64,000 nt of DNA from Candidatus Gastranaerophilales bacterium. GTDB taxonomy: Bacteria; Cyanobacteriota; Vampirovibrionia; Gastranaerophilales; Gastranaerophilaceae. Location: positions 1 through 64,000 of the forward strand of contig CALUYE010000004.1 of assembly GCA_944324945.1 (NCBI GenBank), read 5' to 3'. Positions 55,037 to 63,965 of the stretch are shown in pieces. Within the stretch, counting starts at the first letter, position 1; each line of letters begins with the position of its first letter. Below the pieces are notes generated by a model that saw nothing but the letters and a program-made list of their open reading frames with translations, made no database searches and was not told the origin of the DNA. Both the position numbers and the translations under genes were made by a program.

Positions 55037-58000
55037 ATGTATATTAAAGAAATCGAAATAGACAATTTTAAATCTTTTGCCTCAAAGGTTGTCGTTCCTT
55101 TGATGCCCGGTTTTACTGCGATTTCAGGGCCAAACGGTTCAGGTAAAAGCAATATTATAGACAGTATTCTTTTTGCACTCGGTTTAACAACAGCCCGCTC
55201 TTTGCGCTCAGAGCAAGGGGTAGCTGATTTAATTACAAACCACAATAAAAGAAACGAAGCAAGCGTTAAAGTTACCTTTGCGGATGAAAAACAAGACGAA
55301 AACCAAAGCGAATTTTCAATTAAAAGATATATCAAAAAAGGCAAAAACGGCGTTCAATCAACTTATTATTATAACGATAAACCCGCAACCTTAACGCAAA
55401 TTCATTTGGAACTTGAAAAATATAATATAACCCCAAACGGCTACAATGTTATGATGCAGGGGGATGTTACCGAAATTACAAACTGTTCTGCAACAGAGAG
55501 AAGAAAAATAATAGATGAAATAGCGGGTACTGCTGATTTTGACAGAAAAATTGCCCTTGCAAGCGAACAGATTCAAGGGGTTGAAGATGAAATTGCAAAT
55601 AAAAAAATACTGATGGATGAGATTGATTCAAGAATTGAACAGTTAAAAGAAGAAAGAGAAGTTGCGCTAAAGTATAAAAAGTATAAAGATGAAAAAATTT
55701 CTCTTGAAAATAAAATTCAGAGCGCTAAATATTTTGATGTTAAAAAATCGCTTGAACTTGTACATCAAAACATTCTTCTTGCGACAAAACAAAGAAAAAG
55801 TTTATCGGAAGAATTAAAAGAACTTCAATCAAAAATTGAAGATACAAAATTAAAATATGACGAAATAAATGCAAAAGTAAGAGCGCAAGGGGAAGAAAAA
55901 CAGCTTGAAGTTAAAAAAACCGCAGAAGAACAAAAAGGTATTCTTGAGCGCAAAAACTCGGCAATTGCTCTTGCAAACAAAACCATAATCGATAATTTAA
56001 AATCAATTGAAAGCTATAAAAACGGTATTGAAGTTCAAAAAAATAAAATTGAAGAATATAAAAAAGCAATAGAATTTAAAAATAAAGAACTTGAAGATTT
56101 AAACAATCAATTAAATGATAAAAAAGAACAACTAAACTCAATAATTCTTGAAATGACGGGGCTAAATAAGTCTGCTGATGAACACATTCAAAACAGAAAC
56201 AAAATAAAAAAAGAACTTGACGATATAAAAGATGAAGAAACCTCTCTTTTAAAAGAGCAATTGCCGAAAGAAAGCGAATATAACAATTCAAAAGATAAAA
56301 TTAAAGAAATTAAAGAAAATATTGATAAATTATTAAATTCAAGAAAAGTTTTTGAAGATGAAAAAGATAAATTAAATCTTCAAATTGAAACTCTGCAAAA
56401 AGAAGTTGAAGATTTTAAGCTTATTCAAACAAAAAGTTTTGAAGAGCTTGATAAAACAAAAGCTCAAAAAGAAGATACATTTTATAAAATACAAAAAACG
56501 CAGCAAAAAATAGCAATCCTTGATGCCAATAAAAACGCTTATAAATCAGCAGGCCAGGGTTCAGGTGTTGAAACGGTATTAAATGCTCACATTAAAGGTG
56601 TCCATGAACCTCTTGCAAAATTAGCCGATGTTGATGAAGAATATATTGATGCAATCAATGTTGCAATGGGCGCAAGAGCGTATTCAATCGTAGTTGATAG
56701 TCAGGATGTTGCATACAGAGCAATTCAGGTTCTTCGCTCTCAAGGCCGCGATAGAGCATCTTTTATTCCTTTGGATATAATTAAAAAAGCGCCAAGCCGC
56801 ATGGTATTGCCTAAATCAATAGGAGTTATTGATTTTGCAATTAATTTAATTGATTTTGATGACGAATATCTTGATGCGTTTTATTTTGCGCTTGGTGAAA
56901 CAATAGTTGTCGAAAATGAAGCGGCCGCAAAAAAACTTGCAGGTAAATACAGAGTAGTAACTCTTGAAGGAGATATAACCGAAAAAAGCGGGTTAATTAC
57001 AGGCGGTGCCAAGAAAAAAACAATGGGATTGTTTGATAAAACCCAAGAGCGCGAGCTTGAAAAGCATAAAAAATTACTTACGGAGCTTCAAAAACAAGCA
57101 CAGGATTTAAACACAAAAGAAAAAGATTTAGAGCGCAGATTAAACGATACGCGGCAAAAATATTTGAATTCAACAAATGTATTAAATTCAGCTAAACTGG
57201 AGTTAAAAAATCTTATCTCAAACAATGAACAAGCTCAAAGTGTTATAGAACAAGGTGAAAGCCAGTTAAAAGAATTAAATGAAATAATTAAAAAATTAAA
57301 TCGTGAGCTTGATTTAATTGAAGCAAAAAGAATAAAATTAAACGATAAATTCCAGCAAAAACAAGAAGAACTTGTAGAAGTTGAAAAATTAATCGATGAA
57401 GGCGAACTAAAAAAATTAAAAGAAAAAACAAACGCAGTTGAAGAAGATATCAAAAATATCGAAAAAAATATAATGACAAAAGAAAATGAAATTGAAAAAG
57501 ATGAAAATCAAATTAAATTTCAACAAAGTCAAATTACAACGCGCGAAACCGATATTAAAAAGCTTGAAAAAGATAACGAAATTTTAAACAGCGATATTGA
57601 ACAATTTAAAAAAGAAACAGAAGAAGTAAAAAAAGTTATTGAAGAATTAGAAGAAGAAATAAAGGAACTCGGAAAAAATCTTGTTGAATTCCAATCAAAA
57701 AGGGATGAAATTCAAGAACAGCTTTTGAATTTAAAAAATTCCAAAAATAAAACGGAAAACGAACTTGAAAGACTATCCGAGCAGGATGAAGCAAATAAAA
57801 CAAGAAGAAGAGAATTAGAACCTATCTTAGAATCAATTCTAAAGACTTTTGAAGAAAACGGAATTAAGGTATCCGAACTTGAACAAAGTGAAATTTCGCT
57901 TGATGAAATCAATTCAAAAATTGCAAAACTTCAAAAGAAAATGGATGATCTAGAGCCTGTTAATATGAGAGCGCTAACCGAATATGATGAAGTAGTTGAG

Positions 58001-58546
58001 CGCCAGAATTCAAATAAAGAAAAAGTTTCAACCCTTGAAAACGAAAAAGACGAAATCAAAACAAGAATGAACGGTTATCAGGGGCTTAAAAAAGAAACGT
58101 TTTTGGATGCATACCATGCAATAAATAAGAATTTTAAAGAAGTTTTTGCGCAAATTTCGCAAGGCGAAGGCACTTTATATCTTGAAAACGAAGATGATCC
58201 TTTCTCGGGCGGCTTGACTTTCAGAGCGAATATAAGAGATAAGGTAAATCAAAAATTAGCGGGCATGTCGGGGGGAGAAAAGTCTTTAACGGCACTTGCT
58301 TTTGTTTTTGCAATTCAAAAATACATGCCTTCGCCATTTTATGCTTTTGATGAGGTTGATATGCACCTGGATGGGCCAAACGTTGAAAGATTAGCGGAAA
58401 TTATAACCAACCAGTCAAAAACAGCGCAATTTGTTGTAGTGTCATTAAGAAAGCCGATGTTAGATAATGCCGACAGGATGATTGGCGTAACGCAAAAAGA
58501 TAAAGGCGTTACAAAAATCTCGGGCGTTAAGTTAAGGGAAGAATGA
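55037..58546 (+). CDS. smc: Chromosome segregation protein SMC
   Basis: 1169 residues. N-terminal ATPase half with GPNGSGKSNIID (Walker A), long coiled coils on either side of a hinge (about 500-660, with GVETVLNAHIKGVHEP and GLITGGAKKKTMG), and a C-terminal ATPase half with LAGMSGGEKSLTALAFVFA (signature) and FYAFDEVDMHLDG (Walker B). It forms the bacterial condensin with ScpA and ScpB, which follow directly. The end overlaps scpA by 4 bp (ATGA). Confidence 0.97.
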   Translation: MYIKEIEIDNFKSFASKVVVPLMPGFTAISGPNGSGKSNIIDSILFALGLTTARSLRSEQGVADLITNHNKRNEASVKVTFADEKQDENQSEFSIKRYIKKGKNGVQSTYYYNDKPATLTQIHLELEKYNITPNGYNVMMQGDVTEITNCSATERRKIIDEIAGTADFDRKIALASEQIQGVEDEIANKKILMDEIDSRIEQLKEEREVALKYKKYKDEKISLENKIQSAKYFDVKKSLELVHQNILLATKQRKSLSEELKELQSKIEDTKLKYDEINAKVRAQGEEKQLEVKKTAEEQKGILERKNSAIALANKTIIDNLKSIESYKNGIEVQKNKIEEYKKAIEFKNKELEDLNNQLNDKKEQLNSIILEMTGLNKSADEHIQNRNKIKKELDDIKDEETSLLKEQLPKESEYNNSKDKIKEIKENIDKLLNSRKVFEDEKDKLNLQIETLQKEVEDFKLIQTKSFEELDKTKAQKEDTFYKIQKTQQKIAILDANKNAYKSAGQGSGVETVLNAHIKGVHEPLAKLADVDEEYIDAINVAMGARAYSIVVDSQDVAYRAIQVLRSQGRDRASFIPLDIIKKAPSRMVLPKSIGVIDFAINLIDFDDEYLDAFYFALGETIVVENEAAAKKLAGKYRVVTLEGDITEKSGLITGGAKKKTMGLFDKTQERELEKHKKLLTELQKQAQDLNTKEKDLERRLNDTRQKYLNSTNVLNSAKLELKNLISNNEQAQSVIEQGESQLKELNEIIKKLNRELDLIEAKRIKLNDKFQQKQEELVEVEKLIDEGELKKLKEKTNAVEEDIKNIEKNIMTKENEIEKDENQIKFQQSQITTRETDIKKLEKDNEILNSDIEQFKKETEEVKKVIEELEEEIKELGKNLVEFQSKRDEIQEQLLNLKNSKNKTENELERLSEQDEANKTRRRELEPILESILKTFEENGIKVSELEQSEISLDEINSKIAKLQKKMDDLEPVNMRALTEYDEVVERQNSNKEKVSTLENEKDEIKTRMNGYQGLKKETFLDAYHAINKNFKEVFAQISQGEGTLYLENEDDPFSGGLTFRANIRDKVNQKLAGMSGGEKSLTALAFVFAIQKYMPSPFYAFDEVDMHLDGPNVERLAEIITNQSKTAQFVVVSLRKPMLDNADRMIGVTQKDKGVTKISGVKLREE

Positions 58547-59445
58547 TGAGTAGTGCGGTAAATGAATTTTATACAAATAACAACGAATTATATAATGAAA
58601 TAAAAGTGCTTGACAGCACAATTGATTTTGATGTTCAGGATTCAAAGTATATTTCAAAATCGGGAATAAAAAAAGACATTCAAACGGATGCCATTGAAAT
58701 TATTTTAGATCTTGTAAAGATGGGAAAAATTGACCCGTGGAATATTGATATTGTTGATTTATACGATAAATATATAGCGCGCATCAAGGAATTAAAGCTT
58801 GATAATCTTCGCTCTGTCGGAAAAGCGATTTATTTTTCATCCACCCTTTTAAAAATTAAATCAGACATTCTTCAAGGGATTACAATTGATGATTTTAATA
58901 TTGAACCTGAAGAATATTTTGAAGATGATGAATTTGATTCCGATAATTACGAGCAGCTTCAATTTTCAACAAACAATGTTGTTTCTTTTGATGAAGTATT
59001 GCAGCGAAGAACGTCTGTGCGCTTAAATCGTAAAAGAACGGTAACATTGAAAGATTTAATACGCCATATCCAATTTTATGAAGATTTGGATAAAAAATAT
59101 GCAATTAAAAACGCATTAATCAAAAAAGAACAAAAAGTAAGAAACTATTCAAAACTAAAAGCATCGCAAATTAAAGAACTTGCACATGATGAGTATGTTG
59201 AAGAAGTTGTTGAAAAGATGAGACAAAATCTTGCGCAGATTTTATCCCGCGAAGAAAAAATTGAATTAAGAGAATTGTGTCTTTTAGGGTTTGATAAAAG
59301 TTCCGCTTTTATTGCATTGTTGTTTTTATCAAGAGATAATGAATATGATATTTATCAAAAGGAATTTTACGGAAAATTGTATGCAATAAAAAGTCAAAAA
59401 AACGAAGAAAATATAGAGACCGAACAAGAAAAGCAGGTAGTATAA
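58543..59445 (+). CDS. scpA: Segregation and condensation protein A
   Basis: 300 residues, the kleisin that bridges SMC heads. The segment DAIEIILDLVKMGKIDPWNIDIVDLYDKY is the N-terminal kleisin signature, and the YFSSTLLKIKSDIL region follows. The middle is acidic. The C-terminal winged helix is longer than usual. It starts in the smc stop codon and ends 3 bp before scpB. Confidence 0.92.
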   Translation: MMSSAVNEFYTNNNELYNEIKVLDSTIDFDVQDSKYISKSGIKKDIQTDAIEIILDLVKMGKIDPWNIDIVDLYDKYIARIKELKLDNLRSVGKAIYFSSTLLKIKSDILQGITIDDFNIEPEEYFEDDEFDSDNYEQLQFSTNNVVSFDEVLQRRTSVRLNRKRTVTLKDLIRHIQFYEDLDKKYAIKNALIKKEQKVRNYSKLKASQIKELAHDEYVEEVVEKMRQNLAQILSREEKIELRELCLLGFDKSSAFIALLFLSRDNEYDIYQKEFYGKLYAIKSQKNEENIETEQEKQVV

Positions 59446-59448
59446 AAA

Positions 59449-59961
59449 GTGGAAATTGAAGAAATAAAATCAAAAGTTGAAGCGGTATTATTCATCACAT
59501 CAAGAGCAATGAAGCCGATTGAGATTGCTCAAATTCTGGATTTAGATGAAGAGGTTGTTGAAAATGCACTTCTTGATTTAATGTTTGATTATTCTTCAAG
59601 AAGCGGCGCGCTTGAAATCGATGATGAGGACGGATATATAATCCAGGTTAAGGCGCAACACATGGATATAGTTGAAAAATTGTGTCCTGTGGAGCTTCCT
59701 GCGGCTGTTTTAAAAACGCTTACCGTTATTGCCCTTAAAGAACCGATCCGCCAATCAGCCCTTAAGGAGCTTCGCTCAAGCGCTTATGAACATATAGCGC
59801 TTTTGCTTGAACAGGGGTTGATTTCAAAAACAAAAGATAAAAACGGAAGAAGTTTTAACATTAGGACAACAAAAAAGTTTCAGGAGTATTTTAAATTAAA
59901 AGGAGATATAAAAGCACTTGTTAAAAGGCTTGATGCAACCCAAGATTTAAAAAACCTGTAA
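59449..59961 (+). CDS. scpB: Segregation and condensation protein B
   Basis: 170 residues with two winged-helix domains: EIKSKVEAVLFITSRAMKPIEIAQIL at the N-terminus and KTLTVIALKEPIRQSALKELRS in the middle, both typical of ScpB. GTG start. The next gene starts 2 bp after its stop, so all four genes smc-scpA-scpB-59964 form one tight operon. Confidence 0.92.
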   Translation: MEIEEIKSKVEAVLFITSRAMKPIEIAQILDLDEEVVENALLDLMFDYSSRSGALEIDDEDGYIIQVKAQHMDIVEKLCPVELPAAVLKTLTVIALKEPIRQSALKELRSSAYEHIALLLEQGLISKTKDKNGRSFNIRTTKKFQEYFKLKGDIKALVKRLDATQDLKNL

Positions 59962-59963
59962 AA

Positions 59964-61232
59964 ATGAAAATAGTACCTGTTATAAATTTAAAAAATAATA
60001 TTTATAAGCCATCGGTTATTTCTTTTAAGAATGATAAAATTGATTCTTTTGAGTTTCAAAATGCAAATTTTGATAAAAATGTTTTAATTTCAAGGGGAAT
60101 TATTTCAAAAGACGAAGATTTAAACGCTTTTTTTAACAAAACAGCGTATAGTATTTTTAATTATGATAAAGAAAAATTAAACTTGTTTTCTTCTTATTTA
60201 AAACAGGGTAAAATAAGCCTCTCATCAAACGCATATAAAAATTTATCAGACCCTTCAAGCGCGCTTGCAGTGAAATTAAATCCTTTAAATTTATTTATTC
60301 AAAATTGTTTTTATCTTGACAGATATATTAAAAAAGGCAAAGGAATAGGGATTAATTTTTCTAAGTTTGATAATCCTTCAAGTGAAGTTAAAAAATTTAA
60401 CTCTTATTTTAAATTCAGGGAATCTTCATCTTTTCGCCCTGCTTCCGGGATTGCACTTCTTGATATATATAATAAAGATATTTTAAATTTTATAACTTTA
60501 AAAGATAATGCCTGTTATAAAGATTGGTGTTTTGATTTATCGGTTATAATTGATGATAAATTTTTATCTTTGGTTGATGGTAATAAAGACGTGGTTTTAT
60601 CTGACGGGAATAAAATAAACGCTAAAAAAATATACGATACGCTTTTAAATTCAATGTATAAAAAAGGAGAACCCGGGATTATTTTTTCTTCAAATAAAGA
60701 TTATATCTGCGATTGCTGCGCTGCTGCGCAATTAAAAGAAGGGGAGTTTTTAACTTTAGCTCAGATTAATTTATCAAAATTTGTAAAAGATAATAAATTT
60801 GATTTTGAAGATTTATCCAAAGCTTCATTAATTTTAAATGAAGCAATAAAAAAACTTGATAAAAACGCTTATGTTTCAATTTTAGGTTATCAGGATATGC
60901 TTGATAAAATGAATTTAAAATACGGTTCTGATGAATCGCTTGATTTATTAAAAACGATAATCAAAACTATTAAATCAAACAATATTAAAATGGCAATTTC
61001 GCCATCAGGAACAATTTCGCGATTTTTAAAAACAACTCCATCGATTGAAGAAAATACCAAAGTTAATTATATTGATAAAATAAACACGCTTTCTTTGATT
61101 CAAAATTTAATTGAAGGGCAAATATCAAACACAATAAAATTAGACCAAAATTCAACAATATCGGATGTTGATAAAATAATAAGATATTCAAATAAAAAAG
61201 GTTTAAAAGGAATAAGTGTATTTAGAATCTAA
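59964..61232 (+). CDS. Shortened, apparently inactive ribonucleotide-reductase-like protein
   Basis: 422 residues. In order it shows GIGINFSKF, DILNFITLKDN, CFDLSVIIDDKFL, YDTLLNSMYKKGEPGIIFS, AQINLSKFV, MAISPSGTISRFLKTTP and a final KKGLKGISVFRI. Each matches a landmark of class I/II RNR large subunits, in the right order. The catalytic NPCGE region reads DCCAA, so the Cys may remain but the Glu is lost; the downstream redox Cys of CNLGSINL is replaced (LTLAQINL), and the N-terminal Cys region reads SSALAV. No ATP-cone. The N-terminus carries the MKI...ISF motif of nearby unknown proteins. Probably a non-reductase paralog. Confidence 0.7.
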   Translation: MKIVPVINLKNNIYKPSVISFKNDKIDSFEFQNANFDKNVLISRGIISKDEDLNAFFNKTAYSIFNYDKEKLNLFSSYLKQGKISLSSNAYKNLSDPSSALAVKLNPLNLFIQNCFYLDRYIKKGKGIGINFSKFDNPSSEVKKFNSYFKFRESSSFRPASGIALLDIYNKDILNFITLKDNACYKDWCFDLSVIIDDKFLSLVDGNKDVVLSDGNKINAKKIYDTLLNSMYKKGEPGIIFSSNKDYICDCCAAAQLKEGEFLTLAQINLSKFVKDNKFDFEDLSKASLILNEAIKKLDKNAYVSILGYQDMLDKMNLKYGSDESLDLLKTIIKTIKSNNIKMAISPSGTISRFLKTTPSIEENTKVNYIDKINTLSLIQNLIEGQISNTIKLDQNSTISDVDKIIRYSNKKGLKGISVFRI

Positions 61233-61837
61233 TCATCTTCTAAAAGTTCGCCTACTTTTTCTTGAAGATTATTATAAACATCAATTGTTTTCGGGCAGAT
61301 ATAGAGTTTTCTTTTAACAAGGCTTTTGATTGTTTCGCTAAAGCATTTTAATAAAGCGATATCAAGCCCTATAACGCCTTTATTTTTTTCTATTATTTTC
61401 CATATTTTTTTTGAATATTTTTCATCTCTTGTATTGGGTTCAATTTTGTCTGCAAGAAAGATGACTTTATCAAAAGTTGTCATATCAACATCACCTATTG
61501 TGTGGTTTCTGATTGATTGGATTATTTCTTTATCTTCAATTTCAAAATCTTTTTTTGCTAAATACGCTCCTGCAATAGCATGGTATGTTTTGGGGTTTTT
61601 GAGTTCGGTTTTATCAAAACCTTCTTTAATTTCGTTATTTATAATATCCAGCAATTTTTCATCTTCAAAATTTTTGGCGCAATCATGTACAAGTCCTGCT
61701 AAATAAGCTTTATCTTTATCTAAATTGTACATTTTTGCTAATTCATAAGCTGTTTTGGCACATCCCAGGGAATGGTTGTAGCGCTTAGATGACAGGTTTT
61801 TTTTCAGTTGACTTTCTATATAATCCGTTGTTTTCAA
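61229..61837 (-). CDS. yqeK: YqeK-family HD hydrolase (bis(5'-nucleosyl)-tetraphosphatase, symmetrical)
   Basis: 202 residues. HD-domain metal ligands are visible in YNHSLGCAKT, LAGLVHDCAKN, YHAIAGAYLA and VIFLADKIEPNTRD. YqeK enzymes hydrolyse Ap4A, and the gene is commonly next to nadD, as here. Its start overlaps the nadD 3' end by 53 bp, an unusually long overlap. The stop overlaps the convergent RNR-like gene by 4 bp. Confidence 0.9.
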   Translation of the reverse strand: MKTTDYIESQLKKNLSSKRYNHSLGCAKTAYELAKMYNLDKDKAYLAGLVHDCAKNFEDEKLLDIINNEIKEGFDKTELKNPKTYHAIAGAYLAKKDFEIEDKEIIQSIRNHTIGDVDMTTFDKVIFLADKIEPNTRDEKYSKKIWKIIEKNKGVIGLDIALLKCFSETIKSLVKRKLYICPKTIDVYNNLQEKVGELLEDD

Positions 61838-62390
61838 TATATTCTCTCACTTCTTTTGTTGTAAGACCCGTAATATCTTTTCCTTTTTGGATATATTCTC
61901 TTATCATTTCGGATGAAATATCCAAAAAATCCATGTTAATTATTTCAAAATCATAGCCTTTGTTTTTTAAATAGTCAAAAGCTTTTGTGCTTAATGTTTG
62001 TCCGTTTTTAAATTTTCTCGGGTAGACGATGAATTTTAATTTTTCTTTTAAAATTTCAGGCTCCCGCCAGTTTTCAATTTGAAAAAACTGGTCATATCCG
62101 ATTATAAAATTGATTTTATCCGTTTTGTCGATTTTTAAAAGTTGTTCAATTGTGCGGTAAGTGTAGCTTGGAGGCTTTAATTTTGATTCTATATCCAATG
62201 CATCGCAAACGGCAAGCTGCACCATATTAAATCTGTCTTTAAAGCTTGCAAGCTCAAGAAATTTATGCGGAGGCATAAAGGAAGGAACAAAAATAACCTT
62301 ATCAAAGTTGAATTTTTCTTTGATTCTTTTTGCAATTTCTACATGACCCAGATGAATCGGGTTAAATGTACCAAAAAAATAGCAATTCAT
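61785..62390 (-). CDS. nadD: Nicotinate-nucleotide adenylyltransferase NadD
   Basis: 201 residues. NAD synthesis. GTFNPIHLGHVEIA carries the nucleotidyltransferase GxFxPxHxGH motif, with PHK after it, and DISSEMIREYI is the C-terminal ISSTxIR-type motif. The ATG at 62390 lies 6 nt after a TAAAAT -10 and lacks a Shine-Dalgarno. The last residues (after NNGLY) extend into yqeK. Confidence 0.94.
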   Translation of the reverse strand: MNCYFFGTFNPIHLGHVEIAKRIKEKFNFDKVIFVPSFMPPHKFLELASFKDRFNMVQLAVCDALDIESKLKPPSYTYRTIEQLLKIDKTDKINFIIGYDQFFQIENWREPEILKEKLKFIVYPRKFKNGQTLSTKAFDYLKNKGYDFEIINMDFLDISSEMIREYIQKGKDITGLTTKEVREYIENNGLYRKSTEKKPVI

Positions 62391-62514
62391 ATAATTATTT
62401 TACAATAAAATTTTGTTAACTAATGTAAATAAACAAAATAAATTCATAAAGTTTTAAATTTCAAATGCCGATATTATTTGTGTGAGGTTAGTTAATATAA
62501 GGATGAAAAACACT

Positions 62515-62676
62515 ATGGATTACGAAAAAGATTTGGAATTGTGTGAATATAACCCTGTTAGTCTGCAATATGAAAAAGAAATAAGAATGCTTGCAGCAAT
62601 AGTTGAAGCTCCGGCTATGAGTTTTTTTCAAAAATTAATGAAAAAAATCGTTTTAGCTAAGGGTGTTGGTGTTTAG
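62515..62676 (+). CDS. Small protein of unknown function
   Basis: 53 residues from the ATG at 62515; ATG codons at 62503 and a GTG-type start at 62482 are alternatives, and AAGGATG at 62499-62505 fits 62515 best. The sequence is MDYEKDLELCEYNPVSLQYE, followed by a helical stretch ending MKKIVLAKGVGV. No signal peptide. It converges with the next gene and overlaps its stop by 4 bp. Support is modest. Confidence 0.45.
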   Translation: MDYEKDLELCEYNPVSLQYEKEIRMLAAIVEAPAMSFFQKLMKKIVLAKGVGV

Positions 62677-63320
62677 AAAATAAATCCTGTTTTTTTGGTA
62701 TTTTGTTTGTGGAATTCTCCGCCGGCACATACAATTTCAATAACTTTTAACAAGAACTCTCGAGGGGCATCTAATTGGCTTATAAAGAGTTCTTGATTGT
62801 CTTTATGGCGAATTGTCATAATTGTTCCCTGATTTTTTTCGGCAGGTATATAAAGAGATGCTATTTCGTTTGCAAGAAGAATATCCATTTGTTTTTCATA
62901 GTCGTCTTCTTCTTTGATTAATTGCGAGAAATCTCCGTTTATTGCAAAAATTCTGCCGCAAAACATAGGGGAAGAATTTTTCCTCGGGAGCGCTTTAGGG
63001 GAGATGTTGAATCTTGAAGTAAAGCTTATTTTATGCCATAAAATATTAACAATAGCAAGAGTTTTGGCGCTGTCTGTTTGATATGTAACGTTTTGAGTGG
63101 GCACATTTCTGATATTAAGTGATTGTTTTAAATATTCCAGAACCTGAGAAAGGTTTTCAAGAATTTTATTAAACATATCGTTAGTATTAACGGTTGCTTG
63201 ATGAAACTCGATGAATTGTTTGTACATATAAACGGCGACTAAGCCCGCTCTTTGCTGTACTACCGAAGATTGTTGAGATCTTACTTCCAAATTATCAAGG
63301 CTGTCGAAATTGTTTTGCAA
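62673..63320 (-). CDS. Cytoplasmic protein of unknown function
   Basis: 215 residues, no signal peptide or membrane helix. The N-terminal half is helical and Gln/Asn-rich (SQQSSVVQQRAGLVAVYMYKQ), and the C-terminal half is mixed with KISFTSRFNISPKALPRKN and a final cysteine in CAGGEFHKQN. I do not recognise it. No Shine-Dalgarno precedes the ATG. It is divergent from the PadR gene across 153 bp. Confidence 0.55.
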   Translation of the reverse strand: MQNNFDSLDNLEVRSQQSSVVQQRAGLVAVYMYKQFIEFHQATVNTNDMFNKILENLSQVLEYLKQSLNIRNVPTQNVTYQTDSAKTLAIVNILWHKISFTSRFNISPKALPRKNSSPMFCGRIFAINGDFSQLIKEEDDYEKQMDILLANEIASLYIPAEKNQGTIMTIRHKDNQELFISQLDAPREFLLKVIEIVCAGGEFHKQNTKKTGFIF

Positions 63321-63456
63321 TTTACACTAATTCCTTATATTGGGGATATCCATCAAAATAATATAATAAAAGGGAAATATTTTATATAATATTATAACTT
63401 TTCTTTACAAATTTACATACAAAATTAAAGTTATTTATTTTTATTATGATTTTAAA

Positions 63457-63465
63457 TGTGATAAT
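63457..63465 (+). promoter_or_regulatory. Extended -10 of the PadR gene
   Basis: TGTGATAAT: an extended -10 (TG-n-GATAAT) ending 8 nt before the ATG at 63474, with no Shine-Dalgarno in between. Confidence 0.4.
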
Positions 63466-63473
63466 ATAGCAAT

Positions 63474-63965
63474 ATGATAGAAATTGTTATTCTTTATATT
63501 CTTAATAAATACGATGCTACAATATATAAAATAGCAAAAATAACGGACGAATTATTTTTTGCGTATTTAAAATCAAGCCAAGGGACAATCAACCCTGCCC
63601 TAAAAAGATTGGAAAAAATAGGATGTGTTGAATACAGAGCAAAAATGTCCGATGGCGGTATGATGTCTAAAACTTATTCAATTACGCAAACAGGAAAAAA
63701 ACACTTAAGCGATTTAATGTTATCATTTAGTGATAAAAATCCTTATCATATAATAAACGAAGTAAAAATCCTTCTTTATTGTTCTGATGTTTTAAGCGTG
63801 AATGAGTTAATTGAATTTAAGCAAAATCTTTCAAATCTTTTACAATTGCATAAAATTAAACTTGAAAAAGGTTTGAATAACGAATATATTTCTCTAAATC
63901 CAATTCAAAAACAAACCGTTGAAATCACCCTTTATGAACTGGAAAAATTAATTCAATTGCTATGA
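63474..63965 (+). CDS. PadR-family transcriptional regulator
   Basis: 163 residues. The N-terminal winged helix (ILYILNKYDATIYKIAKI, then SSQGTINPALKRLEKIGCVEY and TYSITQTGKKHL) is typical of PadR regulators; the C-terminal helices would mediate dimerisation. These usually repress an adjacent transporter or efflux operon. The stop overlaps the start of the following gene (ATGA), so that gene is a likely regulatory partner. Confidence 0.85.
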   Translation: MIEIVILYILNKYDATIYKIAKITDELFFAYLKSSQGTINPALKRLEKIGCVEYRAKMSDGGMMSKTYSITQTGKKHLSDLMLSFSDKNPYHIINEVKILLYCSDVLSVNELIEFKQNLSNLLQLHKIKLEKGLNNEYISLNPIQKQTVEITLYELEKLIQLL

